Shown: positions 1-10,001 of the stretch, piece by piece
Layout: every line of letters starts with the position of its first letter
Position numbering within the stretch: position 1 is the first letter of the stretch
Origin: Streptomyces mayonensis
GTDB taxonomy: Bacteria > Actinomycetota > Actinomycetes > Streptomycetales > Streptomycetaceae
Reading direction: 5' to 3'
Length of the DNA stretch: 64,000 bases
NCBI RefSeq assembly: GCF_018982965.1
Contig: NZ_JACBYP010000012.1
Location: 1 to 64,000 of the forward strand
The notes under the pieces: model-generated
What the model saw: only the letters and a program-made list of their open reading frames with translations
Database searches by the model: none
Told to the model about the DNA's origin: nothing
Position numbers and translations under genes: made by a program

Positions 1-38
1 GGACGGGCCGGGGGGCGGCGGGCGGGGGCGGAACGGCG

Positions 39-1256
39 GTGATCTTCTCCGACGCTCCCGGGAGCGAGCCGCCGACGACGGCGACGGCACGGCCTGGTGC
101 CTCCGGTGCTTCCGGTCCCTCAGGTGCCTCGGGCGCCTCCGGTTCCTCGGGCGCCTCAGGCGCTTCGGATGCCTCAGGCGTTTCGGATGCCTCAGGTGCG
201 GGGCAGTCTGCGTCCGTCCCGCGCGCTCGGCCCGCCCCGCGTCCCCGGCCGGGCGGTGTCCCTGCCCGGGCACCCGGTGGGAGGCGGTGGGCGAAGGTGG
301 CGCAGCGGATCGTGCCGGACGACCTCCAGCCGGACGTGCTGCGCCTGGAGCTGACGGAACTCGGGGACGCGTTCCGCGCCTACCAGCGGCGGCCCGAGCC
401 GGATCTCGCGGTCCTCGCCGAACTCCACGACCGAAAGGCCCGCGCCTTCGCCCTGTGGGCCAACGTCACCGGCGACGCGTCCCTGCGGGAGGAGGCGGAC
501 CGGGCCGCGGCGGCCGCGCACACCACCCGTGAGATGAACGCCAACCGGCTGGGCGTCCCGTTGGACGGCGAGGGGCCGGTGATCGAGCGGCTGCTGACCC
601 GGAGTCAGGGCGTCCATGCCCGCAACGTGCTGGCGCATCTCGGGGACGGCTCCCCGCTCCCCGAGGCCGAGGCGCGGCTCGCGGTACTCATGCTCACCCT
701 GCGGGCCGCGCGCACCGGTATCGGGAACGTCACCGGGCAGGACCTCGGCGGCTGGCTGCAGGGCGACGCCGAGCGGGTGCTCCAGCGACTGGTCGACGTG
801 GGCTGGCTGCGGCTGCCGGAGGACGTCACCGCGGAGGACGCGCTGATGTCCCGGCCCGAGGAGCCCACCCAGGTCACCGTGCCCACGCTGCTGCCCGGCG
901 CGCCCCGCCCGTTCTCCTTCGGCAAGGTCACCCGTGCGCGGCTGTCGGGGTGGGCGCAGAGGGTGGTGGGCGACCGGAAGCTCCGGAAGAAGAAGGCCGG
1001 TGCCGGCGCGCGACTCCTCGCCGTGTACACCGCAGCTCACAGCCGTCCCGACGGGCGTCTGGGAGGCGCCGGCGAGGACGCCGGGCTCGCACTGGACGCG
1101 GTCGCCTCGTTCTGCGCCGTGCGGACGGAGGACGTCGCCGGGCAGGCCGGGCTGCTGGTCGCCGCGGGCTGGCTCGCGGAGGAGGCCGACACCGGCGGGG
1201 GGCGGCTGCGGGGGCGGCTCGCCGAGCGGGTGCTGCCGCTGAGCGGGCTGCTGTGA
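39..1256 (+). CDS. Uncharacterised protein with low-complexity Ala/Ser/Gly N-terminus
   Basis: I do not recognise this family. From the GTG shown, the product is 405 aa. Residues 20-60 are an Ala-Ser-Gly tandem repeat (ASG/SGA units) followed by a Pro/Arg-rich stretch. The remainder is helical and soluble, with no signal peptide or membrane segment. Two segments, about residues 215-260 and 325-385, read like winged-helix modules, so a regulatory or DNA-binding role is possible but only inferred. The frame stays open to the left edge of the window, so the true start may lie outside. It runs convergent to groEL. Confidence 0.6.
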   Translation: MIFSDAPGSEPPTTATARPGASGASGPSGASGASGSSGASGASDASGVSDASGAGQSASVPRARPAPRPRPGGVPARAPGGRRWAKVAQRIVPDDLQPDVLRLELTELGDAFRAYQRRPEPDLAVLAELHDRKARAFALWANVTGDASLREEADRAAAAAHTTREMNANRLGVPLDGEGPVIERLLTRSQGVHARNVLAHLGDGSPLPEAEARLAVLMLTLRAARTGIGNVTGQDLGGWLQGDAERVLQRLVDVGWLRLPEDVTAEDALMSRPEEPTQVTVPTLLPGAPRPFSFGKVTRARLSGWAQRVVGDRKLRKKKAGAGARLLAVYTAAHSRPDGRLGGAGEDAGLALDAVASFCAVRTEDVAGQAGLLVAAGWLAEEADTGGGRLRGRLAERVLPLSGLL

Positions 1257-1274
1257 CGGCTCCTCGGTGATGCG

Positions 1275-1294
1275 CTGCGGCCGCGCGGCCGCAG
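1275..1294. terminator. GC-rich palindrome after the first gene
   Basis: A perfect 20-base palindrome (arm CTGCGGCCGC) lies 18 bases past the stop of the first gene, in the convergent gap before groEL. It could act as a terminator, but there is no loop and no T-tract, so this is tentative. Confidence 0.35.
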
Positions 1295-1380
1295 CGGCGG
1301 TGTCCGCCTGCCTCGCCGGGTGGCGGGCAGCGGCTGGGGGCGATGCCTCACCGACTGGAACGGACCCGCGTACCAAGAAA

Positions 1381-1416
1381 CGGTGCCCGGCACCCCCGCA
1401 GGGGCACCGGGCACCG
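1381..1416 (-). terminator. Hairpin terminator downstream of groEL
   Basis: The arms CGGTGCCCGG (1381-1390) and CCGGGCACCG (1407-1416) pair perfectly, and inner CCCC/GGGG pairs extend the stem. The hairpin begins about 30 bases after the groEL stop codon. This is the usual strong-hairpin, no-U-tract terminator of high-GC actinobacteria. Confidence 0.8.
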
Positions 1417-1448
1417 CTTACTCGGCTCGGTTCAGCTCAGCGCAGCGC

Positions 1449-3107
<1,659 letters not shown>

Positions 3108-3194
3108 TTATACGGCAACTGCGCCCCGGGCGCCCGGCTTCTGTTGGTCGCGGGGGCCAGGGGCGCAGCTGAAAAGCAAGGTGCTTCGGGTGAA

Positions 3195-3503
3195 CTACTT
3201 CTCGACGATCGCGAGCACGTCGCGGGCCGAGAGGACGAGGTACTCCTCGCCGTTGTACTTCACCTCGGTGCCGCCGTACTTGCTGTAGAGCACGACGTCG
3301 CCGACGCTGACGTCGAGCGGAAGACGGTTGCCGTCCTCGAAGCGGCCCGGGCCCACGGCCAGGACGACGCCCTCCTGGGGCTTCTCCTTGGCGGTGTCCG
3401 GAATGACCAGGCCCGAAGCCGTGGTCTGCTCGGCGTCGAGCGGCTGGACCACGATGCGGTCCTCGAGCGGCTTGATGGCAACCTTGGAGCTGGCGGTCGT
3501 CAC
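3195..3503 (-). CDS. groES: Co-chaperonin GroES (Hsp10)
   Basis: This is the 10 kDa lid of the GroEL folding chamber, 102 aa. It contains the N-terminal [10 protein letters not shown] strand, the mobile loop around [17 protein letters not shown], the VLAVGPG block and a C-terminal VLAIVEK. The GTG start at 3503 has a clear GGAGGT ribosome site eight bases upstream. It is the first gene of the groES-groEL1 operon and lies directly behind two CIRCE operators. Confidence 0.98.
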   Translation of the reverse strand: MTTASSKVAIKPLEDRIVVQPLDAEQTTASGLVIPDTAKEKPQEGVVLAVGPGRFEDGNRLPLDVSVGDVVLYSKYGGTEVKYNGEEYLVLSARDVLAIVEK

Positions 3504-3602
3504 GATCCGACCTCCCCCTTCGGAGATCTCACGGGGTTAACTGTCTGAGGTGGCGACCAGGTCGATCCGTCGTCGCGGGTGCCGGACCTGCCCGTCGCTT
3601 TG

Positions 3603-3629
3603 TTGGCACTCTCCGGTGGGGAGTGCCAG
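3603..3629. promoter_or_regulatory. CIRCE operator, groES-proximal
   Basis: The site reads TTGGCACTC-N9-GAGTGCCAG, a close match to the HrcA-binding CIRCE consensus TTAGCACTC-N9-GAGTGCTAA. It lies between the -10 of the groES promoter and the coding region, so bound HrcA would block transcription at or just after initiation. Confidence 0.9.
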
Positions 3630-3634
3630 AGCCG

Positions 3635-3664
3635 AGACTATGACCGCGATTAGCACTCGGTCAA
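3635..3664 (-). promoter_or_regulatory. groES-groEL1 vegetative promoter
   Basis: On the minus strand, TTGACC (-35, at 3659-3664) and TAGTCT (-10, at 3635-3640) are separated by 18 bases, a good match to an HrdB-type promoter. The -35 falls in the spacer of the upstream CIRCE site, and a second CIRCE lies just downstream of the -10, so both operators bracket the promoter. Confidence 0.8.
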
Positions 3665-3676
3665 GCGGAGTGCCAA
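3650..3676. promoter_or_regulatory. CIRCE operator, promoter-proximal
   Basis: The site reads TTAGCACTC-N9-GAGTGCCAA, one base off the perfect CIRCE consensus. It overlaps the -35 element of the groES promoter. Confidence 0.93.
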
Positions 3677-3725
3677 TGCCGGCGGCGCGTCGGTGGGGTT
3701 TGGGGGTGAACGCCCGCCTGTCTCG

Positions 3726-4466
3726 CTACAAGTAGTCCTCGAGGTTGCCGACCCGCAGCCCCTGCTCCTCGATCGTGTCCAGCAGACGTTCCGTGCGGGA
3801 CGTCAGGTTCGCGGCCGTCGGGTGGTCCGGGTCGACGGCCACGATGTCGCCGGGGCGGAGGCGGTGGTCGCCCCGGGTGTAGGTGAGGGTTCCGCCGGCG
3901 TCGAGGGCGGCGCGCCACAGGACCAGGGCCGTGATGCCGCAGTCCGCGGCGGCGCGCAGGGTCGTGGTGTCGTACGTGCCGTGCGGCGGGCGGAAGAGGT
4001 GGGCGCGGACGCCGAACCGGGTCCTGAGCTTGGTCTGCTGGCCGCAGATCTCGGCGCGCTGTCCCGCGTAGGGCAGGCCGCGCAGGACGCGGTGGTCGAG
4101 GGTGTGGTTCTGCAGGCTCGCGCCGACCGAGCGCAGCCGGGCGAAGTCGCCGTAGCCCGGCCCGGCGACGGTGTCGGTGAGGAAGAGGGTGACCGGGAGC
4201 CGCCGTTCGCGGATCAGGCGGGTGAAGGCGGGGTCGCGCTCCGCGCTGTCGTCGTAGGTGAGGAAGACGACCCGGTCGGTGGTGCGGACGTGGTCCACGA
4301 CGGGCGGCAGGTTCTGGCCCCGGTCGCCGCCCTGGGCGGGTTCCCCGGCCGCCGCCGCATGCCGGGCGGTGGCGGCGGGCCGGTCGCAGCCGGCGAGCGG
4401 GAGCAGGAGCAGGAGCAGGAGGGCGGCCAGGGCGGCGGCGGGCGGCCGGAACCGCCCCCGCCTCAC
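3726..4466 (-). CDS. Polysaccharide deacetylase-family lipoprotein (second of a tandem pair)
   Basis: A NodB/CE4-fold lipoprotein of 246 aa. A basic N-terminus and Leu-rich segment end in the lipobox LAGC, so it is probably anchored outside the membrane. The NodB core shows a YDD motif 1 (usually FDDG), NHTLDH as the metal-binding HxxxH motif and RPPHGTYD as motif 3. The late catalytic LTH motif present in its neighbour is replaced by AVDPDH, so activity or substrate may have changed. The GTG start at 4466 overlaps the stop of the upstream deacetylase (GTGA), so translation is coupled. The alternative upstream in-frame start at 4616 would run through the neighbour and was rejected. The substrate, peptidoglycan or another cell-wall glycan, is not deducible. 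Confidence 0.85.
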   Translation of the reverse strand: MRRGRFRPPAAALAALLLLLLLPLAGCDRPAATARHAAAAGEPAQGGDRGQNLPPVVDHVRTTDRVVFLTYDDSAERDPAFTRLIRERRLPVTLFLTDTVAGPGYGDFARLRSVGASLQNHTLDHRVLRGLPYAGQRAEICGQQTKLRTRFGVRAHLFRPPHGTYDTTTLRAAADCGITALVLWRAALDAGGTLTYTRGDHRLRPGDIVAVDPDHPTAANLTSRTERLLDTIEEQGLRVGNLEDYL

Positions 4467-5437
4467 AGGTAGTCCTCCAGGCGGGCCACCGCGTACCCGT
4501 CGGCGGTGATCCGGTCCAGGAAGCGGCGGACCATGTCGGTCATCGTGCCGTCCCAGTCGTCCTTGCCCCGGAAGTGGGTGAGGACGATGTCGCCGGGGTG
4601 CAGGTCCTGGTCCCACTCGCGGTACTCCCAGTGGTCGACGTACACCTCCTCGCTCCAGATCGGCGCGTACTTGATGCCGCAGGACTTGGCGGCGCGCAGG
4701 GTGTCGCGGTTGTAGTTCCCGAAGGGCGGGCGGAAGAGGACGGGGCGCTTGCCGTAGTGCTTCTCCATCACGTCCTGCATGCCGCAGATCTCCCGCTTCT
4801 GCTCGTCGTACGAGAGCGCCGGGAGGTAGGGGTGGCTGAGGGTGTGGTTGTTGAGGGTGATGCCGCGGGCCTGCATCTTCTTGAAGTAGCCGTAGTCGTC
4901 CTTGATCTCCTCGTCGGTGAGGAAGACGGTGTACGGGATCTTCAGCTCGCTCATCATCTTCAGGAACGCCGGGTCCTTCTCGGCCCCGTCGTCGATGGTG
5001 AGGAAGACGACCTTCTCCTTGGTGGGGACCGTGGTGAAGACCGGCGGGAGGCCGTCCGTCTCCTGGCCGTCGACCTCGAAGCCCTCGCGCGCCTTGATCT
5101 GCGGCTTCTTCGCGGGGGGTGCGGGCGCCGTCAACGGGACCTTCTTGAGGTCCCAGCGCTTGGCGGCGGCGGTGAGGGCGGCGCGGGCCGCGCGCTGCTC
5201 GGCCGCGTAGCCGTCGCGGGCACGGGCCGGGGGCGCCTGCTGGCCGGAGGCGCCGCGCACCCCGGCGGTGTCGTCCTGCGCACAGCCGGCGGCGAGTGCG
5301 GCGACCGTGAGGACGGCGGTGGCGGTTGCCGCGCGTCTGCGGAGCGTTCTGCGACGCGCCCTGCGCAGTGCGGGACGGGAGGCCCGGGGCACGCGACGCG
5401 ACGCCCGACTTTTGTCATTTTGTACGACTGCTCGCAT
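4463..5437 (-). CDS. Polysaccharide deacetylase-family lipoprotein (first of a tandem pair)
   Basis: A CE4/NodB-type lipoprotein of 324 aa. An Arg-rich N-terminus and a hydrophobic stretch end in the lipobox LAAGC at about residue 50. Motif 1 is FLTIDDG, motif 2 NHTLSH, motif 3 RPPFGNYN and the C-terminal catalytic block is VLTHFRG, so all key residues seem intact. It probably trims acetyl groups from a cell-surface polymer. The ATG at 5437 begins the recognisable lipoprotein signal; the same frame stays open far upstream, but that extension is antisense to the methyltransferase gene. It forms a coupled pair with the next gene and is divergent from the methyltransferase. Confidence 0.9.
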   Translation of the reverse strand: MRAVVQNDKSRASRRVPRASRPALRRARRRTLRRRAATATAVLTVAALAAGCAQDDTAGVRGASGQQAPPARARDGYAAEQRAARAALTAAAKRWDLKKVPLTAPAPPAKKPQIKAREGFEVDGQETDGLPPVFTTVPTKEKVVFLTIDDGAEKDPAFLKMMSELKIPYTVFLTDEEIKDDYGYFKKMQARGITLNNHTLSHPYLPALSYDEQKREICGMQDVMEKHYGKRPVLFRPPFGNYNRDTLRAAKSCGIKYAPIWSEEVYVDHWEYREWDQDLHPGDIVLTHFRGKDDWDGTMTDMVRRFLDRITADGYAVARLEDYL

Positions 5438-5527
5438 GGTGCGGGATCCTCGCAGTCCCCGGCCGCCGAAGCTCCTCCGACACCGCGCCGGGGGCGCACC
5501 ATCCACCGACTGGCCCACAATGACCCG

Positions 5528-6700
5528 GTGAACGACCTCGACTTCCTTCTCACTCCCGAAGGCCGCGCACTCCTCGACGAGGTGCGCGACACCGACCCCG
5601 CGCAGGAGTTGGCGGTCGCCACCCGGCTGCGGCGCACCCACCCCGCCCCTCTGGTGTCGGCGGCGCTCGGCCAGGCGCGGCTGCGGCAGCGGGCGGTGGC
5701 GAAGTTCGGGACCGAGGACGCCGGGCGGATGTTCTTCACCCCCAACGGGGTCGAGCAGTCGACGCGGGCCGCTGTGGCGGCGTACCGCGCCGGGCGGTTC
5801 GCGGAGCTGGGCGTGGCCTCCGTCGCCGACCTGTGCTGCGGAATCGGGGGCGACGCGATCGCGCTGGCCCGCGCCGGGATCCGGGTGCTCGCCGTCGACC
5901 GGGACCCGGTCACCGCGGCGGCGGCCCGAGCCAACGCCGTCGCGCTGGGGCTGGGCGACCTGATCGAGGTGCGCGAGGCGGATGTGGCGGAGGTGGACAC
6001 GGGGGCGTACGACGCGGTGTTCGTGGATCCGGCACGGCGGGGCGGGCGAGGCCGCATCTTCGATCCCGAGGCGTACTCGCCTCCGCTGTCCTGGGCCGTC
6101 GGGGCGGCCCGTGCGGCCTCGCGTGCCGCCGCGCTGAAGGTCGCGCCCGGGATCCCGCACGAGGCGGTGCCCGAGGGCGCCGAGGCCGAGTGGATCTCCG
6201 ACGGCGGGGACGTCAAGGAGGCCGTGCTGTGGTTCGGGGCGGGGGCCGCCGAAGGGGCGGTGCGGGCCACGCTGCTGCCCGGGCCCCGCTCCCTGCCCGG
6301 CACCGGCCTGCCCGACCCTCAGGTGCGCACGCCCGGCCGGTACCTGTACGAACCGGACGGCGCCGTCATCCGCGCCCACCTGGTCGCCGAGGTCGCCGAG
6401 CAGGTCGGCGGCGGGCTGCTCGACGCGACGATCGCGTATGTCACCGGGGACGATCTGCTGGCGACGCCGTACGCCACGGCGTACGAGATCACCGACCGGA
6501 TGCCCTTCAACGTCAAGAAGCTCAAGGCGCTGCTGCGCGAGCGCGGCGTCGGGACGCTGACCGTGAAGAAGCGGGGCTCGGCGGTGGAGCCGGAGGAACT
6601 GCGCAGGAAGGTCAGACCGCAGGGGCCGAACGCGGCGACCGTGTTCCTGACCCGCGTCGCGGGGGCCCCGACGATGCTGATCGGGCACCCCGCGCGCTAA
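5528..6700 (+). CDS. Class I SAM-dependent methyltransferase with THUMP-like C-terminal domain
   Basis: A 390 aa protein. The SAM-binding Rossmann domain shows motif I DLCCGIGGD (101-109), an acidic motif II (AVDRDP, D124) and motif IV VFVDPAR (164-170), which resembles RNA or base methyltransferases. The C-terminal about 100 residues (GRYLYEPDGAVIRAHL..., MPFNVKKLKALL..., LTVKKRG) match the THUMP-like domain seen in actinobacterial members. An RNA substrate is plausible but unproven. The GTG at 5528 was chosen because it gives the conserved NDLDFLLTPEG N-terminus; upstream in-frame codons overlap the divergent deacetylase. Confidence 0.85.
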   Translation: MNDLDFLLTPEGRALLDEVRDTDPAQELAVATRLRRTHPAPLVSAALGQARLRQRAVAKFGTEDAGRMFFTPNGVEQSTRAAVAAYRAGRFAELGVASVADLCCGIGGDAIALARAGIRVLAVDRDPVTAAAARANAVALGLGDLIEVREADVAEVDTGAYDAVFVDPARRGGRGRIFDPEAYSPPLSWAVGAARAASRAAALKVAPGIPHEAVPEGAEAEWISDGGDVKEAVLWFGAGAAEGAVRATLLPGPRSLPGTGLPDPQVRTPGRYLYEPDGAVIRAHLVAEVAEQVGGGLLDATIAYVTGDDLLATPYATAYEITDRMPFNVKKLKALLRERGVGTLTVKKRGSAVEPEELRRKVRPQGPNAATVFLTRVAGAPTMLIGHPAR

Positions 6701-6753
6701 CGAGTCGGCGTGATACCGGGTGAGGCGTGCTGGTCCGTTGAAGGACCGCTGGT

Positions 6754-6858
6754 TCAGGCTTGAGCGGTGCGGTCGGAGACGAGGCCGGCGATGGCGCGGT
6801 AGGTGTCGGCCAGGCGGTCGCGGCGACGGGTTCAGCGCCTCAGTTGCTTCCGGCGTTT
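6754..6858 (-). pseudogene. Possible C-terminal scrap of a transposase, interrupted by a stop
   Basis: On the minus strand the sequence reads KRRKQLRR, a TGA stop where TGG (Trp) would fit, then TRRRDRLADTYRAIAGLV and SDRTAQA before a second stop. It abuts the IS5 remnant on its left side and resembles a mobile-element protein end. I cannot name the family, so the call is weak. Confidence 0.3.
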
Positions 6859-7652
6859 GTTGGAGACCTGGCGGATGCGCGGTGGTCACGGCTGGAGCGA
6901 CTGCTGCCCCGTGGGAAGAAGCCGGGGCAGCCGTCGATTTGGAACAGGCGGCAGCTGATCGGCGGCATACGGTGGCGTGCCCGCACCGGGGCGCCCTGGC
7001 GGGACGGGCCCGAGCGATACGGCTCGTGGGACCGGGTGTACGACCTGTTCCGGCGATGGCAGCGCAGCGGGGCAGGGAAGCGGATCCCGGAACAGCTCCA
7101 AACCGAGGCCGGCGCGAAGGCGCTGATCACCTGGGACGTCAGCGTGGACTCCACCGTTTGCCGCGCCCAACAGCATGCCGCGGGCGCCCGCAAAGCGGGG
7201 ACCTCCGGAAAGAGCCTCCCGGCGGCATCGGCACCGAGCCGGACGAACACGGCCTCGAGCTGTCCCGCGGCGGGCTGACCACGAAGAGTCACTTCGCCAA
7301 TAAACAGGGGCAAACCCCATGTCCCTGATCACCACGGCGGGACACCGGCACGACAGTCCGCAGTTCCCACCGGTGCTCAAGAAAATGTCGGTCCCCCGCG
7401 CCGGTCAGGGCCGGCCCCGCGCCGGGCCGGACAGGGTCCGCACCGACAAAGCCTACGGCTCCCACGCCAACCGCTCCTGCCTCCGCGCACGCAGGATCGG
7501 CTGCACCGTCCCCGAGAAGGCCGGCCAGGTCCGCAACCGCACCCAGCGCGGCCCCCACGGCGGACGGCCACCGAAGTTCGACGAGAGCGACTACAAAAGG
7601 CGCCATGCCGCGGAGTGCGGCATCAACCGGCTGAAACGCCACCGAGCGGTGG
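6859..7652 (+). pseudogene. Degenerate IS5-family transposase, 3' truncated
   Basis: The translation matches the common Streptomyces IS5-group transposase: VGDLADARWSRLERLLP, IWNRRQLIGGIRWRARTG, then ITWDVSVDSTVCRA with the first DDE aspartate, then ELSRGGLTTK, VRTDKAYGS with a further Asp, and CGINRLKRHRAV. The reading frame changes near 7195, possibly the normal IS5 frameshift site. It changes again near 7310, where one base is missing before CCCATGTCC. The start codon is lost (GTT). The gene stops abruptly at 7652, where the expected ATRYDKLAVRYEA ending is replaced by group II intron sequence. It is certainly inactive. Confidence 0.85.
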
Positions 7653-7800
7653 GTGAGGTCGACTCGGGGCGCCCTGCTGGTGTTTCCAACAGTGGGTTTC
7701 CCCGAGCCGCCTCCCGAACCCGGCGTGCCCGTCTCCGGGCACCGGGCTCTCCACAAATCCCGTTCCAGGATGTTCAGTTCCTCATGCCGTAGTGGGCCAC
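7653..7800 (-). mobile_element. 3' remnant of a group II intron (domains V and VI)
   Basis: Read on the minus strand, bases 7749 to 7716 form a 34-nt hairpin starting GAGCCCGG and ending CCGGGTTC, with the AGC triad and a GAGA tetraloop: the hallmark of catalytic domain V. After it comes a second stem-loop (CTCGGGG...CCCCGAG, about 7704 to 7666) in the place of domain VI. The sequence then ends in CAC at about 7653, exactly where the IS5 transposase homology breaks off. No reverse-transcriptase ORF remains, so the 5' part has been deleted up to the reductase pseudogene. The domain VI fold and the left boundary near 7800 are less certain. Confidence 0.75.
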
Positions 7801-8539
7801 GGAGCCGGGGCAAGGGTCGCGGACAGCGCCGCCGAGGCAGTCGCCGCGAACCCCCTGATCGTCGTCTGCCTGTGGGACGACGCCTCGGTCGGCGAGGTGC
7901 TGGCCGGCGCCGACCTGGCCGGCCTGGACCTGGTCAGCCTGACCACCAGCGCCCCTGTCCAGGCCCGCGCCCGCGCTGAGTGGGCCCGCTGAGCGCAGCG
8001 CCCGCTACCTGGACGGCGGGATCATGGCTCTCCCTCCGATATTCGGTGTCCCGTCAGCCGGCGGCTACGTCTTCTGCAACGGCTCGCGGGAGCTGTTCGA
8101 GCGGCACCAGGAGACCCTGGCCGTCCCGGTCGGCACCACCTACGTTGGCGAGGACGCGGGCTTCGCGGCCCTGCACGACGTGGCCCTGCCCAGCGCCATG
8201 TACGGGATGTTCGCCCGGGCGGCGCACGCTTTCGCCCTGATCCGCAAGGAGGACATCGACCCCGCGGCGCTTGCCCCGCTGCTCACCGACTGGCTCGTCG
8301 CGATGGCCCCGTCCGTCCACCAGAGTGCTGACCGGCTGCGCAGCGGCGACTACGCCAAGGGGGTCGGCTCCAGCCTCGGGATACAGGTGGCCGGCACACC
8401 GACCTTCCTGAGCACCGCCGAGCAGCAGGGTGTCAGCCCGGAACTGCTCAGGCCCTACTTCGAACTGATGCGCCGCCGCCTGGCCGAGGGTAGCGGCGAG
8501 GAGGATCTGCCGGGCGTGATCGACCTGCTGGTGCACTGA
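7801..8539 (+). pseudogene. 5'-truncated, frameshifted imine reductase / NAD(P)-binding oxidoreductase
   Basis: The translation resembles the NAD(P)-binding 6-phosphogluconate/imine-reductase-like family. The first frame gives ADSAAEAVAANPLIVVCLWD, ending at a stop near 8000. After a one-base shift the second frame continues SARYLDGGIMALPPIFG through AALHDVALPSAMYGMF to a C-terminus DLPGVIDLLVH. The N-terminal Rossmann GxGxMG segment (about 45 residues) is missing, replaced by group II intron sequence. An internal ATG at 8024 could give a 171 aa C-terminal fragment, but this would lack the cofactor site. Confidence 0.8.
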
Positions 8540-8645
8540 CCAGCCACCTGCCGTCACAGCAGCGACCGTGCTGGTCACACCCCTCAACGAGACGCTGTCC
8601 AGCACTTTCACAACACGCCCCAGTTCGGGGAGACAGCCGTGGAGA

Positions 8646-10001
8646 TCACTTCCGGACCTTCCCGCGAAAAGCCGGAACCCAGCGGAACCAGCCGCGACGC
8701 GGGATTCGCGGCAGCGGTGGTGTGTCGGCGGATAGAAGGGCCATGTGAGTGCGCACGGACATCTCGTCCATAGGGCCGGACTCGGGTTCATCGGGGTCCG
8801 CGGTGCCGGGGGCATACGGCGGACCGCTGCTTGGAGGCGGGCCAAAGGCCCCAAGGGACGGTGGCGCAGGCAGGATGGGCGGTGAGGGGGGCTGGGCATT
8901 GCCGTTGAGTACCACGGTGCTGCGGTCCGTCGGCTGTGACTCGTCGAGTGTCGCAGCATGGGGGGCGGAAAGGGACCTGGTCTCGTCATCGGTGGCGAAG
9001 AGGGACCTGGTGTCGTCATCGGTGGGGAGTGGCCAATCCTGCAGCACGGTCTGCGGCGACGACTGGCGCGCTCCATCCCACGCGAGGGCCCTGCCCTCGT
9101 GTTCCAAAGTCTGGCGTTGGATGTGTGCGGGCAGCCATTGCCCATGGGCCAGTAGACGGGAGATCCGGTCTGTCTCCGCAGCAGGCAGCGTTTTGATCAA
9201 CGCGTCGATCGAGGGCCGGTGCTCCGGTTCCTTTCGCAGGCAGGGTTCGACCAGTGCCCCGATTTCCTCGGGGAGCCCCGGGAGGTCGGGGTCCTCGCGG
9301 AGGATCCGGAAGACTGTTTCGACCGCGTTCGCGCCCATGAAGGGGCTGACGCCGGTGGCGGCGAAGGCAAGCGTGCACCCCAGCGCGAAGACATCACTGG
9401 CGGGCCCCACTTCGGTGACCCCCCGGACCAATTCCGGTGACATGTAGCCTGGCGTTCCCACGGCCACGTTGGTCATGGTGAGCCGGGTGGTGTCGACGGC
9501 GGCCGAGATACCGAAGTCGATCACGCGGGGGCCGTCCGCGGCGAGCAGAACGTTCGAGGGTTTCAGGTCGCGGTGGATGACTCCCGCCGAATGGATCGTT
9601 TCCAGCGCGCCGAGCAGTCCGAGACACAGCGCCAACACCGTCTGCGTGTCGAACGGCCCAGACGCCTCGACTGCCTCGAGTACCGAGGGCCCCGGGACGT
9701 ACTCGGTCGCCAGCCACAGATGCTGGTCACGGAGCCCGCTGGATCCCAGAACAGCGGCGCTGAACCTCCCGCTGATCCGCGAAGCCACGTCGAGCTCACG
9801 CACGAACCGGCTCCGGAAAAGCTGGTCCTCGGCGAGATGATCGTGCAGCACCTTGACCGCGGCCAGCTGCCCGGTCATCGAGCGGCCCAGATACACCCGG
9901 CCCATACCCCCGGAGCCGAGCCGTCCGAGCAGTCGGTAAGGGCCGATCTGTACGGGGTCCGAGGCCCGCAGGGTGTGGTCCGGTCCGGGGGCTGCGGTCA
10001 T
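8646..10001 (-). CDS. Serine/threonine protein kinase, soluble, with Pro/Thr-rich tail
   Basis: A Hanks-type kinase of 451 aa. It has the Gly-loop GSGGMGRVYLG (29-39), the ATP lysine in AAVK (K50), catalytic loop HRDLKPSN (143-150), DFG (162-164) and GTPGYMSPE (182-190). The kinase fold ends near residue 280. The remaining about 170 residues are rich in Pro, Thr, Ser and Asp, with a duplicated DDTRSL/DDETRSL block, and end in an aromatic-basic peptide (RRGWFRWVPAFRGKVRK). No transmembrane helix or PASTA domain is seen, unlike cell-wall PknB kinases. The ATG overlaps the caspase stop by four bases (ATGA), so both are made together. It probably phosphorylates or controls the caspase/EACC1 partners; this is inferred from coupling only. 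Confidence 0.93.
   Translation of the reverse strand: MTAAPGPDHTLRASDPVQIGPYRLLGRLGSGGMGRVYLGRSMTGQLAAVKVLHDHLAEDQLFRSRFVRELDVASRISGRFSAAVLGSSGLRDQHLWLATEYVPGPSVLEAVEASGPFDTQTVLALCLGLLGALETIHSAGVIHRDLKPSNVLLAADGPRVIDFGISAAVDTTRLTMTNVAVGTPGYMSPELVRGVTEVGPASDVFALGCTLAFAATGVSPFMGANAVETVFRILREDPDLPGLPEEIGALVEPCLRKEPEHRPSIDALIKTLPAAETDRISRLLAHGQWLPAHIQRQTLEHEGRALAWDGARQSSPQTVLQDWPLPTDDDTRSLFATDDETRSLSAPHAATLDESQPTDRSTVVLNGNAQPPSPPILPAPPSLGAFGPPPSSGPPYAPGTADPDEPESGPMDEMSVRTHMALLSADTPPLPRIPRRGWFRWVPAFRGKVRK

Noticed and set aside
4463..6889. 808-codon minus frame extending the first deacetylase upstream
   Set aside because: Only the part from 5437 onward is protein-like; the rest is antisense to the methyltransferase gene.
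8646..10001. Kinase as a PknB-type cell-wall kinase
   Set aside because: No transmembrane helix and no PASTA domains are present; the C-terminal part is a soluble Pro/Thr-rich tail.
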